Shown piece after piece: positions 8,808 through 21,783 of a DNA stretch of 64,000 nt; within the stretch, counting starts at the first letter, position 1, and each line of letters opens with the position of its first letter. The notes beneath the pieces are model-generated. The model had not been told where the DNA came from. It saw nothing but the letters and a program-made list of their open reading frames with translations, and made no database searches. A program made the translations under genes and the position numbers. The DNA comes from Streptomyces sp. NBC_00557 (GTDB taxonomy: Bacteria > Actinomycetota > Actinomycetes > Streptomycetales > Streptomycetaceae), in contig NZ_CP107796.1 of NCBI RefSeq assembly GCF_036345995.1, positions 2,666,001 to 2,730,000 of the forward strand, in the 5' to 3' direction.

Positions 8808-9032
8808 TCAGCGGTCGGTGCCGCTCGCGGCGTCCCGGTCGGCCGCCGCGGCCGCCGACTCGGCCGCGTCCACCTTCTTCTGCATCTCCGCGTAGCCGGA
8901 GGGCGTACCGGCGGACGCGCCGGACGACGGCGGCGTCTTCGGGGACGCGGCGTCGTGGTGGGCGCAGCCCGCGGTGAGCGCCGCCAGCAGGGCCACCGCC
9001 GGCAGGGCGGCCGCCGCCCGCCGCGCCCGCAT
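8808..9032 (-). CDS. small putative lipoprotein
   Basis: A 74-residue protein with an N-terminal Arg-rich signal peptide and a lipobox LTAGC near residue 23, so a lipoprotein of about 50 mature residues. The mature part is Ala/Ser/Pro-rich and ends in a short charged helix (YAEMQKKVDAAESAAAAADRD). The start at 9032 overlaps the stop of the preceding secreted-protein gene as TGATG, indicating translational coupling. No family is recognised. It lies downstream of chiS and could be part of the same transcript. Confidence 0.7.
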   Translation of the reverse strand: MRARRAAAALPAVALLAALTAGCAHHDAASPKTPPSSGASAGTPSGYAEMQKKVDAAESAAAAADRDAASGTDR

Positions 9033-9436
9033 CAGCTCGCCGCCTTGCCGCCGTTGGCCTGGCACCAGGTGCGCACGTCGCCCAGGTCCTTCTGGCGCTG
9101 CTTCAGGTTGGTCACCAGCGACTTACGGAACTCCAGCCGGTCCTTGAGGAAGGTGGCGACCGCGGTGTGGCCCGCCTTCTCGGCGTTGTCCACCCGCTGC
9201 TGCAGCCGGGCGATCGAGCCACGGGTGCCGGGCCCGGCGTCCAGCCGCTTCAGGGCCCGCGCGATCCGGCGGTCGATCCTGGGCACCCGCTTGCACAGCT
9301 TCTGCGCTCCGTCGCCGGTCGGGGCCGGTTTCGGCGTGCTGTCGGCCGACGCGGCCCCGGCGGTGCCCGCCACCGCCAGTACGGCCGCCATCGCGCCGCC
9401 CGCGAGCAGCGTGCGCGTACGTCGTCGTGCGTTCAT
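9032..9436 (-). CDS. secreted protein of unknown function
   Basis: A 134-residue protein with a clear Sec signal peptide (twin Arg/Lys N-terminus, hydrophobic core, cleavage after AASA near residue 30). The mature protein is basic and helical, with two cysteines (KLCKRVP and RTWCQANGG) that could form one disulfide. The central segment IARLQQRVDNAEKAGHTAVATFLKDRLEFRK has coiled-coil character; only its pattern, not its function, is informative. It follows chiS by 88 bases and is coupled to the lipoprotein gene. No catalytic motif is seen. Confidence 0.75.
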   Translation of the reverse strand: MNARRRTRTLLAGGAMAAVLAVAGTAGAASADSTPKPAPTGDGAQKLCKRVPRIDRRIARALKRLDAGPGTRGSIARLQQRVDNAEKAGHTAVATFLKDRLEFRKSLVTNLKQRQKDLGDVRTWCQANGGKAAS

Positions 9437-9524
9437 CCTTCTCTCCGTTTCCCTCCCGGACCGGCCCGGTCGCCGGTCCGGCCGCTTTCCGGCCGGGCGG
9501 GTCGCCGTCCGTACGGGACGGAGG

Positions 9525-11042
9525 CTAGGGACGGTCTTTGGGGAAACTCTGTGACCGGTTTGCCCCGGCTGTGCCGATCGGCCAGTCCCGGTCCGCCCCG
9601 GCTGTGCCGATCAGCCAGTCCCGTCGGCCCGGCAGTCCCCCGCCGTCCCCGGACAGGCCGCCGCCGTCCGCGGGCAGCCGTACCGTGAAGCGGGCGCCGG
9701 TCCCGTCCGGGCCGTCCGTGACGGTGACGCTCCCCCGGTGCAGGGCCGCCTGCTGGGCGACGAGGGTGAGGCCGAGCCCGGAGCCCGCGCTGTCCGGGCC
9801 CCGCTGGAACCGTTCGAAGATCCGGGCGCGGGCGTCGGGCGGCACGCCGGGGCCCTGGTCGTCGACCGCGACGAGGAGCCCGCCTTCGGCTCGGCTCACG
9901 CCGACCCGTACCCGTGCCCGGCCCTGTGCATCGCGGCCGTGGGCGAGGGCGTTGCCGAGCAGGTTGTCCAGCAGCAGCCTGAGGCCCGGTTCCCAGCCGT
10001 GCACGGTGAGCCCGGGTGCGGCGTCGAGGGTGATGTCCGCATCCGGGGCGCGGCGGCGGGCCTCGGCGACGGCCGTGTCGGCGAGGTCGGAGAGATCGAC
10101 GGGCCGGAACGCGTCGGCCTCCACCAGATCCGCCCGGCCCAGGTCCCGCAGCATCACCAGCAGGCCGAGCAGCCGGGCGTGTTCGCGGTGCAGGTCGGCC
10201 AGCACCTCGGCGCGCTCCGCCGCCGGCAGATCGGGGTGGCCGGCGAGGATGTCGAGGTTGGTGCCCATGCTCATCAGCGGGGTGCGCAGTTCGTGCGCGG
10301 CGGCCGAGGAGAAGGAGCGGGCGGTGTCCAGGGCCTGGCCGGTGCGGGCGGCCTGTTCGTCGTAGCGGGCGAGGACGGTCCTGAGGGTAGCGGCGAGTTC
10401 GTCGACCTCCCGCACACCGGTGTGTTCTTCCGGCAGCCGGGCGGTGCTGGTGCGCGGGTCGAGTCCGGCGGTGCGGCGGGTGAGGCGGGCGAGGGGCGCG
10501 CTCGCCCCGGCGGCCAGGCCCCAGGCGAGCAGTCCGGACAGGGGCGCGGCGAGCACGGCGGTGAGCAGCACCCGGTTGCGGACGAGCCGGACCTGGGCGC
10601 GGTCGGCGGTGTCGGGTGCGAACAGCCACAGGGTGCCGGCGGCGGCGGGGGTGCGGACCTGCCGCACGAGGGCCCGCCAACTGCGCCCGGCGGAGCGGAC
10701 GGTGACGAAACCGGCGGACGCGTCGGGCAGGGGCACGGACGGGTCCGGCTGGGGGCCGCCCCGGAAGGTGGCGTCCGGTCCGACCAGCCGTACGCCGACG
10801 TCGAGGGCCGTGCTGAACAGCCGACGCTCGCGGGTGTCGGCGGCCTTGGGGCGGCCGTTCGCCGAGGCGCGCAGCAGGGCGCGGGCCTCGGGGGCCAGGG
10901 CCACGGCGCGCTGCTGCAGGTGCCGGTCCTCGGCCCGGTGCAGGTCCCGGGCGACGAGGCCGAGCAGCAGCCAGCCGGCGGCGAGGACCAGCAGCGGGAC
11001 GGTGCAGCCGACGGCGAGGGCGATCCGGGTGGAGAGCCTCAT
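9525..11042 (-). CDS. chiS: sensor histidine kinase, ChiS-like
   Basis: A 505-residue membrane histidine kinase. Segments: TM1 at about 10-30, an extracytoplasmic sensor region of some 120 residues, TM2 at about 157-177, HAMP linker, the phosphoacceptor box SSAAAHELRTPL with H250, N box (NLLGNALAHG), G1 (DDQGPGVPPDA) and G2 (GSGLGLTLV). It overlaps the response-regulator stop by four bases (ATGA), so the two are coupled. Place and orientation beside a divergent family-18 chitinase match the ChiS/ChiR pair that controls chitinase in Streptomyces. The C-terminus after the ATPase domain ends in a Gly-rich tail and a duplicated 11-residue unit not expected in the family. Confidence 0.88.
   Translation of the reverse strand: MRLSTRIALAVGCTVPLLVLAAGWLLLGLVARDLHRAEDRHLQQRAVALAPEARALLRASANGRPKAADTRERRLFSTALDVGVRLVGPDATFRGGPQPDPSVPLPDASAGFVTVRSAGRSWRALVRQVRTPAAAGTLWLFAPDTADRAQVRLVRNRVLLTAVLAAPLSGLLAWGLAAGASAPLARLTRRTAGLDPRTSTARLPEEHTGVREVDELAATLRTVLARYDEQAARTGQALDTARSFSSAAAHELRTPLMSMGTNLDILAGHPDLPAAERAEVLADLHREHARLLGLLVMLRDLGRADLVEADAFRPVDLSDLADTAVAEARRRAPDADITLDAAPGLTVHGWEPGLRLLLDNLLGNALAHGRDAQGRARVRVGVSRAEGGLLVAVDDQGPGVPPDARARIFERFQRGPDSAGSGLGLTLVAQQAALHRGSVTVTDGPDGTGARFTVRLPADGGGLSGDGGGLPGRRDWLIGTAGADRDWPIGTAGANRSQSFPKDRP
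9562..9623. repeat. 33-bp-period direct repeat in the chiS 3' end
   Basis: Two 29-base copies (9562-9590 and 9595-9623) differ at one position and are spaced 33 bases apart, so they stay in the chiS frame and encode DWLIGTAGADR and DWPIGTAGANR at the very C-terminus of the kinase. A simple in-frame duplication. Confidence 0.85.
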
Positions 11043-11734
11043 GGCCGTTCCCTCAGCACGAAGCCGACGCCGCGCACGGTGTGGATCAGCCGGGGCCGCC
11101 CCTCGGCCTCCAGTTTGCGCCGCAGATAGCTGACGAAGGTGTCGACGGCGTCGGTGCGCACGTCGAAGTCGTAGCCCCACACCCGTTCCAGGAGCTGGTC
11201 GCGGGTGAGGACGAGCCCGGCGTTGCGGGCGAGCACCTCCAGCAGCTCGAACTCGCGCCGGGTGAGGTCCAGCGGGCTGCCGTCCCGCTCGGCGGTGCGG
11301 GCGGCGGGGTCGACGACCAGGTCCGCCACCCTGAGCTGCTCCCGGCCCGCGGGCGGGCGGCGGCGCAGCAGGGCGCGCAGCCGGAGCACCAGTTCCTGCA
11401 GGGCGAAGGGCTTGACCAGGTAGTCGTCGCCGCCCGCCTGGAGGCCGGCGATCCGGTCGGCGGTCTCGTCGAGCGCGGAGAGCATCAGCACCGGCAGGTC
11501 CCGGCCCTCGTCGCGCAGCCGGGTGCACACCTCGATGCCGCTCATGCCGGGCATCGACACGTCGAGCACCAGCACGTCGGGCGGCAGGTCCCGGATCGCG
11601 GCCAGCGCCCGCGACCCGTCGGCGGCGGTGCGCACCGCGAACCCGCTCAGTCTCAGGCCGCGCTCCAGCGAGCGCCGGATGGCCGCGTCGTCGTCGACGA
11701 CCAGCACCGTGCCCTGGCCCGCCGCGTCCGTCAT
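11039..11734 (-). CDS. chiR: OmpR-family response regulator, ChiR-like
   Basis: A 231-residue response regulator. The receiver domain has the acidic pocket (VVDDD, 13-15), phosphoacceptor D58 (VLVLDVSMPGMSG) and the K in YLVKPF. The C-terminal half is an OmpR/PhoB winged helix with LTRREFELLEVLARN and VDTFVSYLRRKLE. It is the first gene of the chiR-chiS pair and is divergent from chiC across about 250 bases that hold two 12-bp repeats. By analogy with the Streptomyces chitinase regulators it should activate chiC; that is inference from context. Confidence 0.9.
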   Translation of the reverse strand: MTDAAGQGTVLVVDDDAAIRRSLERGLRLSGFAVRTAADGSRALAAIRDLPPDVLVLDVSMPGMSGIEVCTRLRDEGRDLPVLMLSALDETADRIAGLQAGGDDYLVKPFALQELVLRLRALLRRRPPAGREQLRVADLVVDPAARTAERDGSPLDLTRREFELLEVLARNAGLVLTRDQLLERVWGYDFDVRTDAVDTFVSYLRRKLEAEGRPRLIHTVRGVGFVLRERP

Positions 11735-11870
11735 GTACCCCTCCTCGTCGCCGGGTCAGCGTACGACCCCGCGCCGGGCGCGCGGCAGGCCAGGTGGGCG
11801 ATCCGGTACGGCGCGCGCAAGCGGCCGCAGCGGCACGGGAGTTGGCGATCAAGCGGGCCATAGAGACAAG

Positions 11871-11903
11871 TGGTCCAGACCTATTGACCCATGGTCCAGA
11901 CCT
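11871..11903. promoter_or_regulatory. paired 12-bp chitinase operator (direct repeats, dre-like)
   Basis: Two perfect copies of TGGTCCAGACCT (11871-11882 and 11892-11903), 21 bases apart start to start, so on the same helix face. Direct repeats of this kind in Streptomyces chitinase promoters are known to mediate chitin induction and glucose repression, and each copy matches 10 of 12 positions of the DasR half-palindrome TGGTCTAGACCA. They lie 82-114 bases before the chiC start. Confidence 0.85.
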
Positions 11904-11984
11904 TCCTACTCTCGCAGCACCGTGGGCGTGAAGGCTCAGTCATGCACACGGCATCCCCGACTCCCCCTAGTGAGGAGGCGCAGC

Positions 11985-13805
<1,821 letters not shown>

Positions 13806-13813
13806 GAGAGCCC

Positions 13814-14260
13814 TCAAGCAACGTTGACGCGCTGTCCGGGCGGGGCTGCTTCCAGCCACGCGAGGAATCCGGTCAGCGCGTCTTCGCTCATGGCGAGTTC
13901 GAGGCGCGTGCCCCGATGGGTACAGGCGAGGACCACCGCGTCGGAGAGCAGCGCCAGTTCCTCCTCGCCCTCGGGCAGCCGGCGGCCGGCCACCTCGATC
14001 TGCGCGCGCTCCAGGGTGCGGCGCGGGCGGAAGGCGTAGGAGAACACCCGGTACCACTCGATGCGGTCGCCGTTGTAGCGGGCGACGCCGTAGGACCAGC
14101 CCTTGCCGCCCGCGTCCGGTTTCTCGGCCACGTCCCAGCGCAGGGAACAGTCGAAGGTCCCGCCGGAGCGCTGGATCAGCCGGCGCCGCAGCCCGAACAG
14201 GAACAGCCCCACCACCACGAGCGCGACCACGATCCCGCACACAGTCAGAGCGAGGACCAT
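13814..14260 (-). CDS. DUF2550-type membrane protein
   Basis: A 148-residue protein with one N-terminal membrane helix (VLALTVCGIVVALVVVGL, about 2-20) followed by a soluble domain facing the cytoplasm. The stretches GGTFDCSLRW, GWSYGVARYNGD and IEWYRVFSYAFRPRRT resemble the DUF2550 family, which is found next to the ATP synthase operon in many actinobacteria. The start at 14260 is set by an AGGAGGT site; a longer reading frame upstream has none. It runs in the same direction as atpC, 156 bases downstream, and may read through from the operon. Function is unknown. Confidence 0.85.
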   Translation of the reverse strand: MVLALTVCGIVVALVVVGLFLFGLRRRLIQRSGGTFDCSLRWDVAEKPDAGGKGWSYGVARYNGDRIEWYRVFSYAFRPRRTLERAQIEVAGRRLPEGEEELALLSDAVVLACTHRGTRLELAMSEDALTGFLAWLEAAPPGQRVNVA

Positions 14261-14416
14261 CGGCACCGACCTCCTCGTCTCCTCGGTAGGGGAACTGCTT
14301 CTGTGCTTGAGTAATGAAACGGAAAAAACACCCACATCTGCCTCAGCCGCGACCGGCACCGGATTGCTCCGGGCCGGCCGCGGCTGAGTGACGTCATACG
14401 GCGGACGAGCGTGGGC

Positions 14417-14791
14417 TCAGCTCGCCGCCGCCGCACGCAGGCGGACATCCGCGCGGCGCTCGGCGGCGGCGTCGCCCTCCGCCTTCGCGCGCTCCAGCTC
14501 CCGCTCCGTGCGCTGGACATCGATCTCGTCCGACAGCTCGGCGATCTCGGCCAGCAGGGACAGCTTGTTGTCCGCGAACGAGATGAAACCGCCGTGCACC
14601 GCGGCGACGACCGTTCCACCTTCACTCGTACGGATGGTCACCGGGCCCGACTCCAGCACACCGAGCAGCGGCTGGTGACCGGGCATGACGCCGATGTCGC
14701 CGGACGTGGTGCGCGCGACGACCAGGGTGGCCTCGCCGGACCAGACCTGGCGGTCGGCGGCGACCAGCTCGACGTGCAGCTCAGCAGCCAA
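14417..14791 (-). CDS. atpC: F1 ATP synthase epsilon subunit
   Basis: A 124-residue epsilon subunit, part of the central stalk that couples rotor movement to catalysis and inhibits ATP hydrolysis. The N-terminal beta sandwich has the family stretches ARTTSGDIGVMPGHQPLLGVL and GGFISFADNKLSLLAE; the C-terminal helical hairpin is short and Ala/Arg-rich. It is the last gene of atpIBEFHAGDC, 123 bases after atpD. Confidence 0.96.
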   Translation of the reverse strand: MAAELHVELVAADRQVWSGEATLVVARTTSGDIGVMPGHQPLLGVLESGPVTIRTSEGGTVVAAVHGGFISFADNKLSLLAEIAELSDEIDVQRTERELERAKAEGDAAAERRADVRLRAAAAS

Positions 14792-14914
14792 GGGTGGCTC
14801 CTCGGGTCACCACCCGGCGGGGGTGCCGGGTGTTGGGGTCAATTCTAGGGGGCGTGCAGGAGGGGGCGGGACGGACCCGCCCCCTCACACGAGCACGGGG
14901 CTCGGAGCCGAGGC

Positions 14915-16351
<1,437 letters not shown>

Positions 16352-17269
16352 TTATCGGTCACTCCCCGCGGTCGCGTCGGCCAGGGCGCTGGCGCCACCG
16401 ACGATCTCGCTGATTTCCTGGGTGATTTCGGCCTGGCGGGCCTGGTTGGCAAGCCGGGTGAGCGTCTCGATGAGCTCTCCGGCGTTGTCCGTGGCCGACT
16501 TCATCGCGCGCCGCGTGGCGGCGTGCTTCGAAGCGGCCGACTGGAGCAGCGCGTTGTAGATGCGGCTCTCCACGTACCGCGGCAGCAGGGCGTCGAGGAC
16601 GTCCTCCGCCGAGGGCTCGAACTCGTACAGCGGGAGGATCTCGCCCTTCGGGTGAGCCTCCTCCGCGACCTCCTCGAGGCGCAGCGGCAGCAGCCGGGCG
16701 TCCAGCGCCGTCTGCGTCATCATCGAGACGAACTCGGTGTAGACGATGTGGAGTTCGTCCACGCCGCCGTCCGCCGTCTCCTTCTCGATGGCCTCGATCA
16801 GGGGCGCCGCGACCTTCTTGGCGTCCGCGTACGTCGGCTCGTCGGTGAAGCCCGTCCACGACTCCGCGACCTTGCGCTCACGGAAGTTGTAGTGGGCGAC
16901 ACCGCGCCGGCCGACGATGTACGTGTCGACCTGCTTGCCGTCGCGCTCCAGGCGCTCGGTCAGCTGCTCCGCCGTCTTGATGGCGTTGGAGTTGAAGGCG
17001 CCGGCCAGACCGCGGTCGCTCGTGAGGAGCAGGACCGCGGCACGGGTCGGGTTCTCCGCCTCCGTGGTGAGCGGGTGCTTGGTGTTCGAGCCGGTGCCGA
17101 CCGCCGTGACCGCACGCGTCAGCTCGTTCGCGTACGGCGTGGAGGCCGCCACCTTGCGCTGCGCCTTGACGACGCGCGAGGCGGCGATCATCTCCATCGC
17201 CTTCGTGATCTTCTTGGTCGCGCTGACGGATCGGATGCGACGCTTGTAGACCCGGAGCTGGGCTCCCAT
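16352..17269 (-). CDS. atpG: F1 ATP synthase gamma subunit
   Basis: A 305-residue gamma subunit, the central rotor shaft. Both ends carry the family coiled coil: N-terminal [27 protein letters not shown] and C-terminal [31 protein letters not shown]. The middle is the Rossmann-like domain with [14 protein letters not shown]. Its stop touches the atpD start; atpA ends 21 bases upstream of its ATG. Confidence 0.97.
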   Translation of the reverse strand: MGAQLRVYKRRIRSVSATKKITKAMEMIAASRVVKAQRKVAASTPYANELTRAVTAVGTGSNTKHPLTTEAENPTRAAVLLLTSDRGLAGAFNSNAIKTAEQLTERLERDGKQVDTYIVGRRGVAHYNFRERKVAESWTGFTDEPTYADAKKVAAPLIEAIEKETADGGVDELHIVYTEFVSMMTQTALDARLLPLRLEEVAEEAHPKGEILPLYEFEPSAEDVLDALLPRYVESRIYNALLQSAASKHAATRRAMKSATDNAGELIETLTRLANQARQAEITQEISEIVGGASALADATAGSDR

Positions 17270-17290
17270 GAGTCAGGTCCCTTCCTTACG

Positions 17291-18883
17291 TCACTTGGCG
17301 GCAGCGGCAGGAACGTCCTCGCCGAGCAGCTTGCCGTCGCTCGTCTCGAACTGCTTCTTGAACTCCGCGATCGCGTCGGCGACGGCCGTGAGGGTGTCGT
17401 CCGACATCTTGCCGCCCTCCTTGATGGAGGTCATGAGCGGCTGGTGCTTGCGGTGCAGGAACTCCAGCAGCTCCTTCTCGAAGCGGCGGATGTCGGCGAC
17501 CGGGACGTCGTCCATCTTGCCGGTGGTGCCGGCCCACACGGAGACGACCTGGTCCTCGGTGGACATCGGCTGGTACTGGTCCTGCTTCAGCAGCTCGACC
17601 ATGCGCTGACCGCGCTCCAGCTGCGCCTTCGACGCAGCGTCCAGGTCGGAACCGAAGGCAGCGAAGGCCTCCAGCTCACGGAACTGGGCGAGGTCCACGC
17701 GCAGACGGCCGGAGACCTGCTTCATCGCCTTGTGCTGGGCGGAACCGCCGACTCGGGAGACGGAGATACCGACGTTCAGCGCGGGGCGCTGACCGGCGTT
17801 GAACAGGTCCGACTCCAGGAAGCACTGGCCGTCGGTGATGGAGATGACGTTGGTCGGGATGAACGCCGAGACGTCGTTGGCCTTGGTCTCGACGATCGGC
17901 AGACCGGTCATCGAGCCGGCGCCCATGTCGTCGGAGAGCTTGGCGCAGCGCTCCAGCAGCCGGGAGTGCAGGTAGAAGACGTCACCCGGGTAGGCCTCAC
18001 GGCCCGGCGGGCGGCGCAGCAGCAGGGACACGGCGCGGTAGGCGTCGGCCTGCTTCGACAGGTCGTCGAAGATGATCAGGACGTGCTTGCCCTGGTACAT
18101 CCAGTGCTGGCCGATGGCCGAACCGGTGTACGGCGCCAGGTACTTGAAGCCGGCCGGGTCGGACGCCGGGGCGGCGACGATGGTCGTGTACTCCAGGGCG
18201 CCGTTCTCCTCCAGCGCGCGGCGCACGCCGGCGATGGTGGAGCCCTTCTGGCCGATGGCGACGTAGATGCAGCGGACCTGCTTCTTCGGGTCGCCCGAGC
18301 GCCAGTTGTCGCGCTGGTTGATGATCGTGTCGACGGCCAGGGCGGTCTTGCCCGTCTGGCGGTCACCGATGATCAGCTGACGCTGACCGCGGCCGATCGG
18401 GGTCATCGCGTCGACGGCCTTGTAGCCGGTCTCCATCGGCTCGTGCACCGACTTGCGCTGCATGACCGTGGGGGCCTGCAGTTCCAGCGCGCGCCGGCTG
18501 TCGGTCTCGATCTCGCCGAGGCCGTCGATCGGGTTGCCGAGCGGGTCGACGACGCGGCCGAGGTAGCCCTCGCCCACCGCGACGGAGAGGACCTCGCCGG
18601 TGCGGGTGACCGGCTGACCCTCCTCGATGCCGCTGAACTCGCCGAGGACGATGGCACCGATCTCGCGCTCCTCGAGGTTGAGGGCGAGGCCGAGGGTGCC
18701 GTCCTCGAACTTCAGCAGTTCGTTGGCCATGGCCGAGGGAAGACCCTCGATCTTCGCGATGCCGTCGCCGGCAAGGGTGACCGTACCGACCTCCTCGCGC
18801 GAGGCCGCGTCCGGCTTGTACGACTGGACGAAGGTCTCCAGTGCGTCCCGGATCTCCTCCGGCCGGATCGTGAGCTCCGCCAT
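17291..18883 (-). CDS. atpA: F1 ATP synthase alpha subunit
   Basis: A 530-residue alpha subunit with the regulatory nucleotide site: P-loop [11 protein letters not shown], signature [17 protein letters not shown], and the N-terminal beta-barrel. It alternates with beta in F1. The frame is open far upstream; ATG at 18883 ([11 protein letters not shown]) is chosen because it gives the family N-terminus and has an AAGGAG site. The 127 bases between atpH and atpA contain a strong hairpin described separately. Confidence 0.98.
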   Translation of the reverse strand: MAELTIRPEEIRDALETFVQSYKPDAASREEVGTVTLAGDGIAKIEGLPSAMANELLKFEDGTLGLALNLEEREIGAIVLGEFSGIEEGQPVTRTGEVLSVAVGEGYLGRVVDPLGNPIDGLGEIETDSRRALELQAPTVMQRKSVHEPMETGYKAVDAMTPIGRGQRQLIIGDRQTGKTALAVDTIINQRDNWRSGDPKKQVRCIYVAIGQKGSTIAGVRRALEENGALEYTTIVAAPASDPAGFKYLAPYTGSAIGQHWMYQGKHVLIIFDDLSKQADAYRAVSLLLRRPPGREAYPGDVFYLHSRLLERCAKLSDDMGAGSMTGLPIVETKANDVSAFIPTNVISITDGQCFLESDLFNAGQRPALNVGISVSRVGGSAQHKAMKQVSGRLRVDLAQFRELEAFAAFGSDLDAASKAQLERGQRMVELLKQDQYQPMSTEDQVVSVWAGTTGKMDDVPVADIRRFEKELLEFLHRKHQPLMTSIKEGGKMSDDTLTAVADAIAEFKKQFETSDGKLLGEDVPAAAAK

Positions 18884-18922
18884 CTGGGTTCCCTGCTCTC
18901 CTTGTTGGGCCCGAAGTTTCAC

Positions 18923-18948
18923 TTGGGGGGTATGGGGACACCCCCCAA
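18923..18948 (-). other. hairpin in the atpH-atpA intergenic region
   Basis: Perfect 8-bp arms (TTGGGGGG at 18923-18930, CCCCCCAA at 18941-18948) around a 10-base loop, in the only sizeable gap among the F1 genes. On the transcript it lies about 40 bases before the atpA start, just ahead of the ribosome site. It could be an RNA-processing or attenuation element that sets subunit ratios; nothing beyond the structure is seen. Confidence 0.5.
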
Positions 18949-19010
18949 TAGGAGGTGAATCCTCTGCACGGCCCAACCAGGGCCGTAAGTACGTACTGAC
19001 TCTTGAGTTG

Positions 19011-19826
19011 CTAACTCGCCATGCGACGGGCGGCGTCGTCCAGCCGGTCCGCGAGGGAGCCGTTGATGACCTCGTCACCGACCTGCACCCGGATACCGCC
19101 GATCACCTCGGGGTCCACGTCCAGGTTGAGGTGCATCCGACGGCCGTAGAGCTTGGCGAGGGCGGCGCCGAGGCGCTGCTTCTGGCCGTCGCTCAGCGGC
19201 ACCGCCGAGGTGACGACGGCCACCACGCGGTCCCGTCGCTCGGCGGCCAGCTTGGACAGGGACTCCAGTCCCGCTTCCAGGCTACGTCCCCGCGGCGCGG
19301 TCACAAGGCGCGTCACCAGACGCTCGGTGATCGGGTTGGCCCGTCCGCCGAGCAGCCGGTGCAGCAGCTCGGTCTTGGCCTCGCCGGCGGCGGCACGGTC
19401 GGTCAGCGCGGCGCGCAGGTCGGTGCTGGAGGAGACGATCCGGCCGAACCGGAACAGCTCGTCCTCCACCTCGTCGAGGTTGCCCCGCTTCTCCGCGGCC
19501 GTGAGGTCGGCGACGTCCGCGAGCTGCTCCAGCGCGTCCACCAGGTCGCGCGGCTGCGACCAGCGGGAACGCACCATCCCGGCGACCAGGTCGGCGGCGG
19601 GCCCGCTGACCTGGCTGCCGAGCAGACGCTGGACGAGGCCGGCCTTGGCCTCCGCGGACTTCGCCGGGTCGGTGAGGACCCGGCGCAGCCCGGCCTCGCG
19701 GTCGAGCAGCGCGGTGACGGCCGCCAGCTCGTCGGCGAGCGCGGTGGCGTCGACGGACGTGGAGTCCGTCAGCGCGTCGAGACGCTCACGTGCGGCTGCC
19801 AGGGCCTCGCGGCTCGCTCCGTTCAT
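19011..19826 (-). CDS. atpH: F1 ATP synthase delta subunit
   Basis: A 271-residue delta (OSCP) subunit, which ties F1 to the peripheral stalk. The length, about 90 residues above the E. coli form, is the usual actinobacterial version. The C-terminal family motif is present as [27 protein letters not shown]. The start overlaps the atpF stop by four bases (ATGA), giving coupling between the two stalk subunits. Confidence 0.95.
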   Translation of the reverse strand: MNGASREALAAARERLDALTDSTSVDATALADELAAVTALLDREAGLRRVLTDPAKSAEAKAGLVQRLLGSQVSGPAADLVAGMVRSRWSQPRDLVDALEQLADVADLTAAEKRGNLDEVEDELFRFGRIVSSSTDLRAALTDRAAAGEAKTELLHRLLGGRANPITERLVTRLVTAPRGRSLEAGLESLSKLAAERRDRVVAVVTSAVPLSDGQKQRLGAALAKLYGRRMHLNLDVDPEVIGGIRVQVGDEVINGSLADRLDDAARRMAS

Positions 19827-20374
19827 CGCGCGGCCTCGGCCTTCTCCTCGAGCTCGTCGAGGAAGCGGTCGATCACACGGCTCTGGCGGGCGTGGTCCTC
19901 GAGGGACTCGCCGACGAGCTTGCCGGCCAGTTCGGTGGCGAGCCGGCCGACGTCCTGCCGGAGCGTGGCAGCGGCGACCTTGCGGTCGGCCTCGATCTGG
20001 GCGTGGCCGGCGGCGATGATCTCCTCACGCTGCCGCTGGCCCTCGGCCCGCATCTCGGCGATGAGCGCGGCACCCTGCTCCTGCGCCTCCTGGCGCAGGC
20101 GCGCGGCCTCGTGCCGGGCCTCGGCGAGCTGGGCCTTGTACTGCTCAAGGACGCTCTGGGCCTCGACCTTCATGGCGTCGGCCTCTTCGATACCGCCTTC
20201 GATCGCCGCGCGGCGCTCCTCCAGAACCTTGTTGATGTTCGGAAGCAGCTTCTTCCAGAAGAAGAAGAACACGATGGCGAAGGCGATGGTGCCGACGAGC
20301 AGCTCGGGACCCGGGGGAACGAGCGGGTTCTGCTCGGTCTCCTCGGCCGCCAGCTGTACCAGGTTGGCGATCAC
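19823..20374 (-). CDS. atpF: Fo ATP synthase b subunit
   Basis: A 183-residue b subunit with one N-terminal membrane helix (PELLVGTIAFAIVFFFFWKKLLP, about 23-45) followed by a long, charged, Ala/Glu/Arg/Gln-rich helix that dimerises as the peripheral stalk. Located 39 bases after atpE and overlapping atpH. Confidence 0.96.
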   Translation of the reverse strand: MIANLVQLAAEETEQNPLVPPGPELLVGTIAFAIVFFFFWKKLLPNINKVLEERRAAIEGGIEEADAMKVEAQSVLEQYKAQLAEARHEAARLRQEAQEQGAALIAEMRAEGQRQREEIIAAGHAQIEADRKVAAATLRQDVGRLATELAGKLVGESLEDHARQSRVIDRFLDELEEKAEAAR

Positions 20375-20413
20375 ATCAGTGCCTTTCGTCGATTCGTGTC
20401 AGGTAAGGGGTGA

Positions 20414-20680
<267 letters not shown>

Positions 20681-20739
20681 TTACTGGACCGGTGGGGGTT
20701 GGCCACCGGACGTCTGGGGGTTGGCGGAGGTGGTACGAC

Positions 20740-21558
20740 TCAGTGGTGCTCGGCGAGAGCGCCCTGAATGTAGGAGCAGGCCAGCAGCACGAAGACGTAC
20801 GCCTGGACGGCCTGGACGAAGAGCTCGAAGCAGATCATGGCCATCGTCATCACGAAGGAGACGCCGGCGCCCACGACCAGCCAGCTGTTCAGCAGGTACC
20901 AGGAGGCCACGGTGAACATGACCAGCATCAGGTGACCGGCGAACATGTTGGCGAAGAGTCGCACCGCGTGCGTGAACGGGCGGACCAGCAGGTTCGAGAA
21001 GAACTCGATGACCATGACGAGGGGCAGCACGGCGCCGAGCGACTTGTCATAGCCCGTGACGTTCTTGAAGAAGCCGACGAATCCGTGCTTCTTGAAGGTG
21101 AGCGAGACCCAGGTGATGTAGACGACCGCGGCGAGCACCGCCGGGTAGGCGATGACCGAGGACACCGGGAACTGGGCCAGCGGGATCACGGACCAGACGT
21201 TCATGATCCAGATGAAGAAGAACAGCGAGACCATGAACGGGACGTACTTCTCGCCCTCGCGCTTGCCGAGGGTCTCGTAGACGATGCCGCGGCGCACGAA
21301 GTCGTAGCCGGCCTCGCCGATCATCTGCAGCTTGCCCGGGACGACCTTGGCCTTGCCGAAAGCGGCCCAGAAGAAGGCGACGATCAGCACGGTGGTGACG
21401 AGCGCGAGCAGCATCACCTTGTTGAACTCGAAGCCCCCGACCGTGGCGAGCGGCTTGAACAGGAAGGACTGCAGGCCCGGGGCCGGGAAGCCGCATCCGT
21501 TGTCGGACAGGACCCGACAACTCCAGTCGAAGGCGAGCTGGGTCTGGTCAGCACTCAC
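20740..21558 (-). CDS. atpB: Fo ATP synthase a subunit
   Basis: A 272-residue a subunit, the stator membrane protein that carries the proton half-channels. Family stretches include NKYVP-like GEKYVPFMVSLFFFIW, the essential arginine region in NLLVRPFTHAVRLFANMFAGH, and the C-terminal FELFVQAVQAYVFVLLACSYI. Start: GTG at 21558 is preferred because an AAGGAG site lies eight bases ahead and the product begins MSADQTQ, as I remember for Streptomyces AtpB; an upstream ATG in frame would use that site as coding sequence. Confidence 0.96.
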   Translation of the reverse strand: MSADQTQLAFDWSCRVLSDNGCGFPAPGLQSFLFKPLATVGGFEFNKVMLLALVTTVLIVAFFWAAFGKAKVVPGKLQMIGEAGYDFVRRGIVYETLGKREGEKYVPFMVSLFFFIWIMNVWSVIPLAQFPVSSVIAYPAVLAAVVYITWVSLTFKKHGFVGFFKNVTGYDKSLGAVLPLVMVIEFFSNLLVRPFTHAVRLFANMFAGHLMLVMFTVASWYLLNSWLVVGAGVSFVMTMAMICFELFVQAVQAYVFVLLACSYIQGALAEHH

Positions 21559-21783
21559 CGCGGGCTCCTTCGGCATGACGCATGGGTACGGCAACCTCGT
21601 TGTGTCGGCGCGGCGCGCGGCCGCGGATCGGCACCGGACTGGTGTTACGGATGTGGGGGCGGCTGGGGGGCATCGAGCCTCGCGATCGAGCAGGCGTCAG
21701 CTCAGATGCCCGCGCCCGCGATGCCGCAGTTGGCACCGGACGATAGCAGGAGATCTCACAAGCCTTTATCCCGCCCCTACTCC

